Assembly: GCA_013397455.1 (NCBI GenBank)
Contig: VYZB01000030.1
Span: forward strand, 1,396,334 to 1,460,333
Source of the DNA: Crotophaga sulcirostris
Taxonomy: Eukaryota; Chordata; Aves; Cuculiformes; Crotophagidae
Direction: 5' to 3'
DNA length: 64,000 nt
The position numbers were made by a program, and so were the translations under genes. The notes beneath the pieces are model-generated. The model worked only from the letters and a program-made list of their open reading frames with translations. It was not told the DNA's origin and ran no database searches. Shown piece by piece: positions 39,405 through 49,990 of the stretch (its first letter is position 1; each line of letters begins with the position of its first letter).

Positions 39405-40978
39405 GCAAAAGGAAGCAAAAGGAAGACTAGGGAAAATGTGGGCCTGCTGGTGAATGAGGTGGGTGCCCTGGTGATGGAGGATGCAGAGAAGGCAGAGTTG
39501 CTGAATGCTTTCTTTGCTTCAGTCTTTACTGCTAAGTCTGGGCCTCAGGAATCTCAGACTCTGGAGGAAAGAGAGACAGTCTGGAGAAAGGAACACTGTC
39601 CCTTGCTTGAGGAGGATCAGGTTACAGATCATCTAGGCTAACAGAACACCCACAAATCTATGGGCCCTGATGGGATGCACCCATAAGTGTTGAGGGACCT
39701 GGCAGATGTTATTGCTAAATTGCTCTCCATCATCTTTGAAAGATCACGAAGAACAGGAGAGGTCCCTGATGACTGGAGAAAAATTAATATCACTTCAGTC
39801 TTCAAAAAGGGCAACCTGATAACCATCCATGATGTCATGACTGGGTGGGTAGATGAGGGGAGAGAGGTGGACGTTTTCTGCTTTGACTTTATCGAGGCTT
39901 TTGATACTATCTGCCACAACATTCTCATAGGTAAGCTTAGGAAGTGCAAGTTAGATGAGTGGACAGTGAGATGAATTGGGAACTGACTGGATGGCAGAGC
40001 TCAGAGGGTTGTGATTGGCAGCACAGAATCGAATTGCAAGCCTGTGGTCAGCGACTTTCCCCAGGGGTTGGTACGTGGTCTTGTTCAATGTGCTTGTCAA
40101 TGACCTCTATGAGGGAGCAGAGTGTATCCTAGCAAGTCTGCTAATGATACAAAAGTGGGAGAAGTGACACCAGAAGGCTGTGCTGCCATTCAGAGAGACC
40201 TGAACAGGCTGCAAAGTTGAGCAGAGAGGAACCTAATGAAGTTCAACAAAGGCAAGCATAGGTTTTTGCACCTCGTGAGGAACAACCCCCTGTACCAACA
40301 CAGCTTCGGAGTTGACCAGCTCGAAAGCAACTCTACAGAGAAGGACTTGGGAGTCCTGGTACACAACAAGTTGACAATTAGCCAGTAAAGAGCCCTCATG
40401 GCCAAGAAGGCAAATGATATCCTGGGGTGCGTCAAGAAGAGTGTAGCAGGCAGGTCAAGGGAGGTTATCCTCCCCCTCTGCTCTGCCCTGGTAAAGCCCC
40501 ATCTGGAGTATTGTGTCTAGTTCTGGGCTCTCCTATTCAAGAAAGACAAGAAACTGCTGTAGAGAGTCCAGTGGAGGGCCAAGAAGATGATAAGGAGACT
40601 GAAGCATCTCTGTTATGAGAAGCTGAATGAGTTCAGTCTATTTAACCTGGAAAAGAGAAGACTGAGAGGGGACCTTATCAATGCTTATAAATATCTAAGG
40701 GCAGGTGTCAAGAGGATGGGGTCAGACTCTTCTCAGTGGTGCCCAGTGACAGGTACAAACTGGAACACAGAAAGTTCCACCTTAACATGAGGAAAAACTT
40801 CTTTACTGTGACGGTAACAGAGCACTGAACAGGCTGCCCAGGGAGGCTGCGGAGTCACCTTCTCTGGAGATATTCAAAACCCCTACTGAACACATTCCTG
40901 TGCAACCTGCTCGAGGTGAACTTGCTTTAGTAGAGGGGTTGGACTAGATGATCTCCAGAGGCCCCTAGCCATTCTGTT
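39405..40978 (+). mobile_element. CR1 LINE, 5'-truncated, internally deleted, with 3' end
   Basis: This is a relatively young CR1 copy in sense orientation. At 39438-39641 the frame reads like CR1 ORF2 before the RT domain (AEKAELLNAFFASVF). At 39687-39820 it continues as LRDLADVIAKLLSIIFERS and TGEVPDDWRKINITSVFKKG, the RT N-terminus. It then jumps straight to MTGWVDEGREVDVFCFDF, IEAFDTICHNILIGKLRKC. Some 70-80 residues that normally lie between these blocks are absent. The RT motif A Asp (FDFIEAFD) is kept. After a stop at 39974 the remaining ORF2 text is spread over several frames, for example [20 protein letters not shown] at 40630-40690. The 3' UTR ends with GGTTGGACTAGATGATCTCC and a single ATTCTGTT octamer at 40971-40978. 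The element cannot encode an active enzyme. Confidence 0.93.
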
Positions 40979-41591
40979 TCCTTACTAATCCCCCTTCATT
41001 ACAAGACATATTTGTGACCATGATGCAAAATAGCTTAATCCAACATGAACTCAGAAAAAGGGAGATTTCTTTTCTGTTTGTAGATTAAATCATTAGTAAA
41101 AATATTTAAAGTGCAGTCGGTATCAGTAAAGTCAAATAAAACCTCTGCCTCACACATGCAAAAATTGACCATAGTATCTGTCGATGACAACTGGTAAGAG
41201 GTAGTTTTTCCCTGGAGTCAGCTTCCATTGGATCAGTAATGCTCCAGTCTATAGCAGAGAGAGTTTGCATCAGGATCAGTAGACCAGCATGCATAATAAT
41301 GAATCACACCCTATATTGATTTAGTAAACCAATAGGTTTTATTAACTCAACAATGAGATTAAAATGGATTAAAATAGGAGAGGGGCTCTATTGTTGCACT
41401 AGTAATTTACCCCTGATTCTACAGCAAGTGCAATTCACTTGATGTTTAATACCTGATTAGACTCCTCTCAGTACTACTGAAATGTTTTGTCCATGGGGAA
41501 AAGCGTAACCAATATAGGGGAAACCTATATTCACATGTAACTACAGATAGGAAAAAAAAACCAAGCCAACTTTAAACAGAGTTGGGACTTT
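40979..41591. other. Spacer between two facing CR1 3' ends
   Basis: No gene is seen. The text at 41205-41285 (GGAGTCAGCTTCCATTGGAT and onwards) faintly resembles an old amniote interspersed repeat, too weakly to call. Confidence 0.45.
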
Positions 41592-41990
41592 TCATAGAAT
41601 CATAGAATCGTCCTGTTGGAAAAGACCTTTGAGATCATTGAGTCCAGCCTTACCTGTCCTCTTTTAAACCATGTCCCCCAGAAACTCATCTACCCATATT
41701 TTAAACACCTCCAGGGATGGTGACTCAACCACCTCCCTGGGCAGCCTGTTCCACTGCCTAACCACCCCTTCAGTGAAGAATTTTTTCCTAATATCTGGCC
41801 TAAACCTGCCCTGGCGCAACTTACGGCCATTTCTTCTTGTCCTATCACCTGTCGCTTGTTAGAAGAGACCAATACTCCCTTCGCCACAGCCTCCTTTCAG
41901 GCTGCTGTAGACAGTGATGAGGTCTCCCCTCAGCCTCCTTTTCTCCAAGCTAAACAACCCCAACTCCCTCAGATGCTCCTCGTAATACTT
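41592..41990 (-). mobile_element. CR1 LINE 3' fragment, antisense, with terminal octamers
   Basis: The element's 3' end is at 41592, marked by two tandem copies of TCATAGAA (41592-41607), the reverse complement of the CR1 terminal octamer. The antisense 3' UTR phrase AAAGACCTTTGAGATCATTG and the reversed ORF2 C-terminus follow: TTTTAAACACCTCCAGGGAT, GGCAGCCTGTTCCACTGCCT, CCATTTCTTCTTGTCCTATC, and GATGAGGTCTCCCCTCAGCC. The fragment stops near CTCAGATGCTCCTCGTAATA at about 41990, so it is a severely 5'-truncated copy. Its wording differs from the copies at 39.4 and 44.8 kb, so it is probably another subfamily. Confidence 0.95.
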
Positions 41991-44756
41991 TCAGTGTTGC
42001 CCCAGACGAAGAAGCCAATGACTTTTCTTGGCAGAGAACTCTGAAACTTCCTATGCCAAGACACGTAGAGAAAACCCTCAGGACTGCAAGGAGAACACTG
42101 TCTCAGCCCTGATGAGTGCAGCTACACCTGTATTGCCCTCCTCACTCTGATAGCCAGCACCTGCAGTGCAGTAGAGGTAGCTGGGTTACAAGCTGGCTCT
42201 AAGTTGCGTAGCTCTGGCAGTGCCACAGTGCTGAGCAGCAGCACTGAGCTGCAAGAGCTTGCCTGAGAATAAAGTAAATTAGGTCAATCAGAGCTGCGTT
42301 GCTCTCAGTACCCAAGTGGGCAGTTTTAAAGCCATGAATACTTCTCCACTCCATTATCTCTCACTGAGATTTGTGCCTGTCCCATTAATTTCAGCACATT
42401 CAGGATGCTACATCACCCTTCTACAGGACTTTTTTCGGAATCCCTTGGTACAAACCAATGGTTTTCAACCCACTGACCTAAGGATGCCATGGGGTCTGTG
42501 GGTTATTTCTAAGGGATTTGCAGTGAGTAGCTATAAACCTGGCAAAACTGAAAAACTATTGATGATGGGCTCAGAACTGCTGAATATGGTTTATATGTGG
42601 AAAGCAAGAAGGTTTCAGAAGTCAGCAAATTGAAAAAGGTTGGAAAACACTTGCATACGACTTGTCCCAAAACCTAGGGAGAGTCTAGGAGAACTTCTCA
42701 TTTTGCCTGGCTGAACGTCTACCCAAATGCTCTTTGGGTCAAAATGGATCTTAATGGGGATTCCTTTTACTGCCCAGATGGCTCTAAACCCAGGTCAGTA
42801 AAGGCTGGTTTTGTAAAGATTGGCTTATGGGATACAGAAGCATAGAAGATGGGCCTGAAGGAGACCCGAAGGAAGTATCTGGTCCTCCTCCTGAGCCAGA
42901 AAAACTCACATAATGAGTTTTTAATTGCTTGAGTGTGTATTTTTTTATAAACTGTGTGTAATCAACAATTTATGCCATACATGTGCAATAAAGTTAAGCA
43001 AATACTCAATGTCTGTTCACAGATAAAACTGAAATAAATCTAACTCCCCCTTCCTGAGTTATTCCACCATGAACAGCTCGATCAATAACCATCCTTCTAA
43101 GCCATCATCCACCCACCTCACTCCTTCCAAACTCCTCCTGTTTTCTGAGAGAGGTTTGATTTAAATTGCCAATAACTATCCTCATAATCACTGTAATTAT
43201 GATTTCCATTATTATTGCTATTTGTTATTAGATCAGTAAAGGAAATGATTTTTCTGTCTGTAGGAATTTGCAAGATTATGAAGTTATTCTCCCAATGCTG
43301 GATTCATAAGTGTTTATCAACCAATAAACTGAAAAGAAGTACAGATCAGATCAATTAGTTCATTTAGATACCTTGAAAATATTTCATTCAGATGATGGTG
43401 AGCTTTCTGAAATGAAAACATAATTAACTTACCTCTTGAAAATGAGGACATAGGATATGTTTGCTATTTAAAAAATATAATTTCTTCAAATGGGGAAATT
43501 AATTTAAACTGAGTTCCTCTGCAAACAGTTTTCATTGACCTACTGACACCACTAAGAGAAAAAAAAGCATGTATTCTCAAAGTTGCCACCTTGCCATTTC
43601 CTATTAAAAAATTATATAATGCATACAAAGTTGCATAAAACGTTATTGCTCGTGGTCTCAAAAGGAAAAAGAATGGCCTAAAGGACTTAGGTACAATCAG
43701 TCTGAAACTTCTTTGATGTTTTTGATACAATCTCAGCTCTCAGGTCACGCAGAAATGACCTCTAATTTTGCAACTCGGAGAGCTTTCTGGAGCTCTCAGA
43801 ATTTTATTCCAGGATATATAGATTTATTTTTGTACAATTACCAAAATAATCACCAAATCCTTATCCATCATTTTAACAATTAAAATGTTCTCTGAACATA
43901 CCTATTTGGAATTAATCTTATTATTCTATCCCAGTTTCATCAGTTTTAGTCAAATGCTGTGCATCTCAGATATTTCAGATCCAGGCTTTTGAGCGTGGGC
44001 AGCTGACACAGACTGGACTTGTCACAGAGTTCAATCTGTGAGCTCGACAATTACAAGAGCAAGTGACTCATGCCCCAGTTCTTGTTTGTCTCTTAGCTCA
44101 GACACATTCATCTTGAGAAGAGCTGTGGAAATAGTTGTTTTTCAGGGGTTGGTAGCAATTCTGATTGCACAAGAATACTATAAATCACATTCAAAATCTG
44201 ATGACAGCTTCCTTTACCATTCTGCTTTAAAAAGGTTACATCTAAAGAGGTTTTCTGCTCATTTCTGTCATCTTGAACTTCTCTGACCCTTTGCCTTTGT
44301 CTCTTCACCCTAAAACCTCAGGACATGTAAGGTATTTATGCCATTAACTGTCATTCTTCCATAAATGCCCCATCTGTGTTACCTTTGCCTGGTCTAGCTC
44401 CAGACAGATGATTTTGTATAAAGCAGTGACGCCGAGGCTCAGCAGGTCATTACTGTGACCCTCAGCATCAGTAGCAGCTCTGGGAGCAGAGCCTGCAGAC
44501 CACTTGTTTGATCACCCATAGAGGTATTTAGTGATGGCTGCAGCAGCAGCTCCAAGAGGCACCAAAAAGTCTATTACAAGAATTTATGAGCTCCGAAGAC
44601 TTAAGGATGCATGTGGCAAATTGCTTCAGTTCCTGCCTTTGTGAAATGGGAGTGATCCACTAAACTCCACCAGAGAAAGAGGGTGGCAATCAGCTAAAAT
44701 GTTTTGATGGAGGTGCTGGGTACTGTCACTATGACATGACTGGCTCTGGCATGTAG
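41991..44756. other. Unannotated sequence
   Basis: No gene is seen. At 42838-42895 CATAGAAGATGGGCCTGAAG followed by GAGACCCGAAGGAAG weakly resembles an eroded antisense CR1 3' end. Frames around 42316-42633 and 44038-44286 have no recognisable domain. Confidence 0.45.
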
Positions 44757-45224
44757 TCAAGACACTGGAATGTGTCCAGAGAAGAGCAACAAAGATGGTG
44801 AAGGGTTTGGAGCACAAGCCCTACAAGGAGCAACTGAGGGAGCTGGGTCTGTTTAGCCTGAAAAAGGGGAGGCTCAGACCTTATTGCTCTCTACAACTAC
44901 CTAAAAGGAGGTTGTAGTCAGGCAAGGGTTGGTCTCTTCTCTCAGGTGACCAATGATAGAACTAGAGGACATGGACTCAAGCTTTGTCAGGGGAGGTTTA
45001 GGCTTGATATTAGGAAAAAGTTCTTCACTGAAAGGGTGGTTGGCCATTGGAATGTGCTGCCCAGGGAGGTGATGGAGTCGCCATCCCTGGAGGTGATTAA
45101 GAGGAGATTGGATGAGGCACTCAGTGCCATGGTTTAGATGATGGGTTGGTGTTGGTGTTGGGTTATAGGTTGGACTCGATGATCTCAGAGGTCCTTTCCA
45201 ACCTTGTAATACTGTGATACTGTG
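44757..45224 (+). mobile_element. CR1 LINE 3' fragment, sense, with terminal octamers
   Basis: The sequence begins near GTCCAGAGAAGAGCAACAAA and reads through the CR1 ORF2 C-terminus. At 44946-45137 the frame gives [20 protein letters not shown] followed by [14 protein letters not shown], which is the end of the RT protein. The 3' UTR carries GGTTGGACTCGATGATCTCA and GAGGTCCTTTCCAACC, then two tandem ATACTGTG octamers at 45209-45216 and 45217-45224. This is a short 5'-truncated insertion. Stops and frame changes upstream (44800-44940) show it is inactive. A 199-codon antisense frame across it is only its shadow. Confidence 0.95.
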
Positions 45225-48200
45225 GTAGTGGAGTCGGGCAGGGTGCAGCCAGCTCCCTGTGACTGTGTGAGAAAACCAGTAGCACACAGGACATCTCCTT
45301 ACCTGATAAAGGAAGAAGTGGGACTGGAAATAGTATAATGAAAGGGAAAGCTGTATAATGCAAAGACAGGTAAAAAGAAACTCACAAATTATGGCTTCCA
45401 AATAAATGACATAAGCCAAGAAAAGAAAAATTATGCGACACTCCAGCCTGACCATTTTCTTACCCTGCTGCCATGTTAAGGTGGACATTGAACATAGCAT
45501 TCTGTGGGAACGTTTGTCTCAGGTGAAGAGCAACAATTAGAGTATATTCAATATACCATCTATTTCTCCGTAAGCTATCTGAATTGTCCTCTTTTGACTA
45601 AAAAAGGTCAATCAAATAAAAAGGTCTTTAACCCTGCTGCAAGTGATAGAAGGAGAGGGGAATACTTCTGAACATACCTGCAAAGTCTGTGGGAACAGCC
45701 TGGGGAAAATCAGTCCAACAAATGTCTGGTTCATAGCTAGGTTCTCCAGATGGCATCAATATATCATGAAGAGTCAAAGAGAGCCTTTCTGAATGCAAAT
45801 TACCATTCACATTTTAGCTAATTTATGTAAATTAGCTCATTCACTCTTCCACCTAATCCTCTCTGGAGTTACTCCAAGGTTTGAAAGGAAAGATATTCTT
45901 CTTGCAAAATATATATAATCCATATTAATTGCTTCTGATGGAGATGAGTGGGATGGACAGCTATTCCAGCAGTTAATACTTTAATCGCTTCACCCCAGCA
46001 GCAGCCCTGCCTCAGGTGAACAGATCCTGACTACCTGTCCCCATTGCTAACAGAAACCGTAAACGGTTGTGTATCACGATGCTCCCAGTCTAGGCTGTCA
46101 GGCAGGCAACATTTGGGAAGGAACCAGTTGTCACTGGGCAGAGCTGAGGAGAGAACTGGTGGGTGGACAGATCTGATAGGCAGCAGCCCAGATCATCTTG
46201 GCTACTCAAGCTGGGAAAAGTGCTGCAGCAAGGTGAGGAGGTGCAGTGATGGAGGTATATGGATTGACGCAGGGATGCTGGGCTTTGCTCACAGGTAAAC
46301 AGTGGCAGGGTTGTGAGTGGGGTCAAACTGAAACATGATGAGAGATGCTGAAATGCACCCTCTCACCCTTCTGAGGAAGGTGGAGAGGCAGCAATAGCAG
46401 AGGAGAAAGGAAGGGGTCAGCACAGCATCTCCATCAAGCTAAGCCAGAGGAATGGGAATACGCTGGGACCTGCCTGAGTGATGGATTCCAATGCATCCTG
46501 AGCCCAGCCAGCATCAGCAAAAGGCACTGGTGTGCTCCAACACCTTTCCCACTCTGCACTGAACAAGGAGAAGAGGATTTAGAGAAGAATGAGTGGAAAG
46601 AACAGAAGATGATTGAATTAGGATATCTCTCAAAATTATCAACTCATTAAGAAGTGATTAAAATATGTTTGAGCATATTGACTTCAGACTCTCCTTGGTT
46701 TAATGTTTATGTGTCAACTTGAATAGCTGTTCTTTAACCACACACTGATACTTATGGATTTCTTATCCCTGTCCCTTGCGTCTGGGTGGTTGCGATAAGA
46801 TGCAGAGATAAAATAGAAAGACTAATACTGAAATCAATGAATTAGAGATTTAATACATTGATATTTCATCGCTTATCTCTTTAGAGAGAGGAGATTAATA
46901 TGCGATCAGTAAAACATCCTGTACTGCTCTGTTGTACCTGGCAGACTTCAGAATAACTCACTCACAGACTGGGTTTTGTCAGGATCGACTGAGAGCGTGT
47001 GGCAACCTATTACACTTGTACCAAAACCCACTTAAACCCAAGTGAGTGAAGCATATTTTAAGTGCAACAAGTGAGAACTGGACCTGGATTAAATGTTCTT
47101 TACCGATATTACCCAGGCCTGCTTGGCCCAGCAGTGGACCTGCATCAAATTACACAATCCTTTTGCATTGCCTGCTTCCCAGACAAAGGCAAGGGCACTG
47201 GCCAATGTTTTTCAGCAGATATATTTTCCCTGTAGCATTGTCAGTAAATAGTCTTCTTTCACCAGTCAGGAAAACTTGTCTCTGAAGCATTTTTGAATTG
47301 ACATTTCAAATATTTTTTTTGTGTGTGTGTGTAAGGTCTACAGGAAAACAATAAAGCAATTGATTGGTGACTTTCAAGAAATAGATGGTTTTTTCTCTTC
47401 TGTAGGGAAGACATGGGATTTTCTGACAGCCTCTAGGGGTAGAAGTATCACTGCATTGCACACTATAGCTGTAGTTATATAGCCTGACTGACGTTGCCTG
47501 CTGCTTTCAGTGGGATCCATAAGGTTACAAAGTGCAAGAACATGGGAAGAACCTTCTTTGCCCTCCTACTACACATAATTGTAGGATTTTTTAATGTAAG
47601 TAATACTAGAACAGAGTACATTACAGTGATTTCCAGAGTATATGACCTGAAATGGAGCTTTGATCACAATAGGTTGATCACTTTGATGTAAAAAATGGCT
47701 GCAAAGTACATAATTTGTATCAAACCTCAGAAAGTTGACTTTACTTGTTCAGACCTCCTCTTCAGCAAGGTGATTACTTATGGGTGTCCAGGGACAAATC
47801 TCACACTTTCAGTACAAGCTGTTACTCATTGCAGATGCTTACAGGAGCTCAGTAAATCATTCACAAGGTGAGATTGGTCAGTCAGAGCAAGCCCCACTCT
47901 TAAACGGCTTGGAGAACACCTCTTCTTGAATTAGCTTTAGGTGACTTAAAAAGGGGTCTTGAAAGGCAGATGCCTAAGTGGATCTTCATCAATTTCTGAA
48001 CTGATTTAACTGAATCAATGTAACTTTTGACCACCACCAAGCCACACTTCTTTAAAAGCTGTGGACACTTCCACAAAACAGGTCTCAGCACCTACCCTTT
48101 CCAGGGCTTAGGACTCTGTCCAACAAATCACTTAAACTTGGGCTTAACTTTAAGTACATGAATACCTCATTAACATCAAGGAGACTATGTTAACTAAAAA

Positions 48201-49440
48201 ATATGTGTAAATTGCTTTTCTGGATTGGGACTGTAGATACTACAGTCATTGTTGCTAGGTAAAAATATAAGCCAGACAAAGCGTTTTGGCAAGAGGATAG
48301 TATGATCTTGAGAATTACTCAACAACTGCAAATTGTAAGAGCAAGATGATTGACTGATTATTTTTCCAATTCATGGGAACCCATGGGAGCATCTAAATCA
48401 ACTCCTTCTGAATGCTACAGGGTGACTTCAGACCAGTGATTAGAACTGAGTGAAATGTTTTGACTGAGAATAAATTAATTCAAAAGTACTGTTTTGGCTA
48501 AATGGAAATCTTTTCCTGACCTATTTTGATTTCCTCTAATTTTCCATTTCTGAAGAAAAATCCCAAATGAAATTTTTTAGGCTTTATGGATGTTTTTAGA
48601 CTAATGTGTATTTCTCTTTTTTTGTAGGAAAAAAAGCCTACTTAAATGAAAACATTGTGGCAAAAAAAATCCAAACAGAAGAATACATGTCTTCAGTTTT
48701 AGCAATAATAGGAAAAAAAATTAAAATTGTGGTTTTTAACTGAAAGATTTGTGTATTTTTTTTCTTGGTAAATACAATTATACTTTTCTTTCTTTGTTTT
48801 CAATGTGACAAGTTTTCCTCAAGAAAAAAAAAAAAGAAATTGAGTGAAATGAAGGACAAAGTCCCTCTGTTCTACATCTACACAAAATAAACTTTTTATT
48901 CCCCACTATCTCTCATAGTTATGTAAAGCTATTGAACTGGGAACGCTCACCTTCAAAGAACTGCAAGGAGAAAACAATTTGCAAATAAAGGGTTTCATCC
49001 TGTCCCATACTGAAAGAGAGATTTTTTCATAGATTCAAATAGTTTTATGATCAAACATTTTTTTTTTCTGAAGATCACAGGATAACCAGTTCCTGCTATC
49101 AGGGCATGATTATATTTTATGCTGCAAAGAAATAAGAAAACAACATATAGCCTAACATCACTGCAAGCATATCTTTGGGAGACTCCTTCCTTTCAAGCAC
49201 TATTTCCCCACAAAGTCAATGAACCAAAGAATGATCTTACCCCGCACTATTCTCTTTATAAAATGGACTGTAGAAATGTTCCCCTCACTTGCTTTGTGTC
49301 CATATTCATGTAAGAAGTCACTGCTCGTGGTGATGCCCTTATTTCCTAGAGATGGAGTTCATCCTCAACCCAGTGGCCTCTGCTTGTCTCCAGGTAGCTC
49401 ACCACTATTCAATCAACCAGGACTGGATCTTGTTGCCTGT
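45225..49440. other. Unannotated sequence, no gene seen
   Basis: No gene, RNA gene or transposon was recognised. A GT dinucleotide run lies at 47321-47332. The segment 48550-48870 is rich in A and T homopolymers. Confidence 0.5.
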
Positions 49441-49990
49441 AATTGAATCATATTGATTTTTAATGAGTTTAATTGATTGTAATTGTCTCGGGAACTGCAC
49501 TGGCAGCTTTATTTTTGGAGGCTTGATTGTGTTGTAGAGTTGAAGGGCATATGAGGGGTTAATGAAAGGCTGCACAAGTTAATGGGGAACTGGAAAACCA
49601 AAGGGAGACCTGGAATGGATACCTATAGAAGAAGCCAATGATGAATGAAGACAAACAATTTATTTGACTTGGAACAGGTTATAAAGGACAATAATTGTTT
49701 TAAATAGAAAGCTGTTGAATTATAATTGGAAGTAATTGAAACTCACTGAAATATTGAATAAAACATTAGATATTTTAAACGGTGTTATCTTTATAATTAT
49801 CATTGGAAATAATTGCGGAAGTGTTGTGAGAGGAAGAGAATCACCCAGAGCCCATTATCTTCTGCAGTCATTGTGGGGAGTGTTTAATGGGGAGCTATTT
49901 GTAAATAAGTGCCAGTATTTGTTTCTGATCTGGCATTTCATAGTGAATGCCAGCCATAATAAGGGTGAGACCAGGAGGTAAGCAAGGAGC
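49441..49990. promoter_or_regulatory. Candidate enhancer: homeodomain-core cluster
   Basis: TAATTG or TAATTA cores occur at about 49470, 49480, 49692, 49723, 49733, 49794 and 49810. A composite TTTAATTGATTGTAATTG at 49468-49485 contains TGATTG, a PBX/HOX-like word. The stretch is unique, AT-rich and without repeats, as conserved developmental enhancers often are. There is no direct evidence of activity. Confidence 0.35.

Noticed and set aside
41205..41285. Text resembling a common old amniote repeat (GGAGTCAGCTTCCATTGGAT and onwards)
   Set aside because: The similarity is short and gapped. A similar weak echo at 50660-50720 suggests either a very old repeat or coincidence.
42838..42895. CATAGAAGATGGGCCTGAAG, possibly an eroded antisense CR1 3' end
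   Set aside because: Only about 50 bases are suggestive and no ORF2 text follows.
44901..45500. 199-codon minus-strand open frame
   Set aside because: It is mostly the antisense shadow of the CR1 fragment at 44757-45224.
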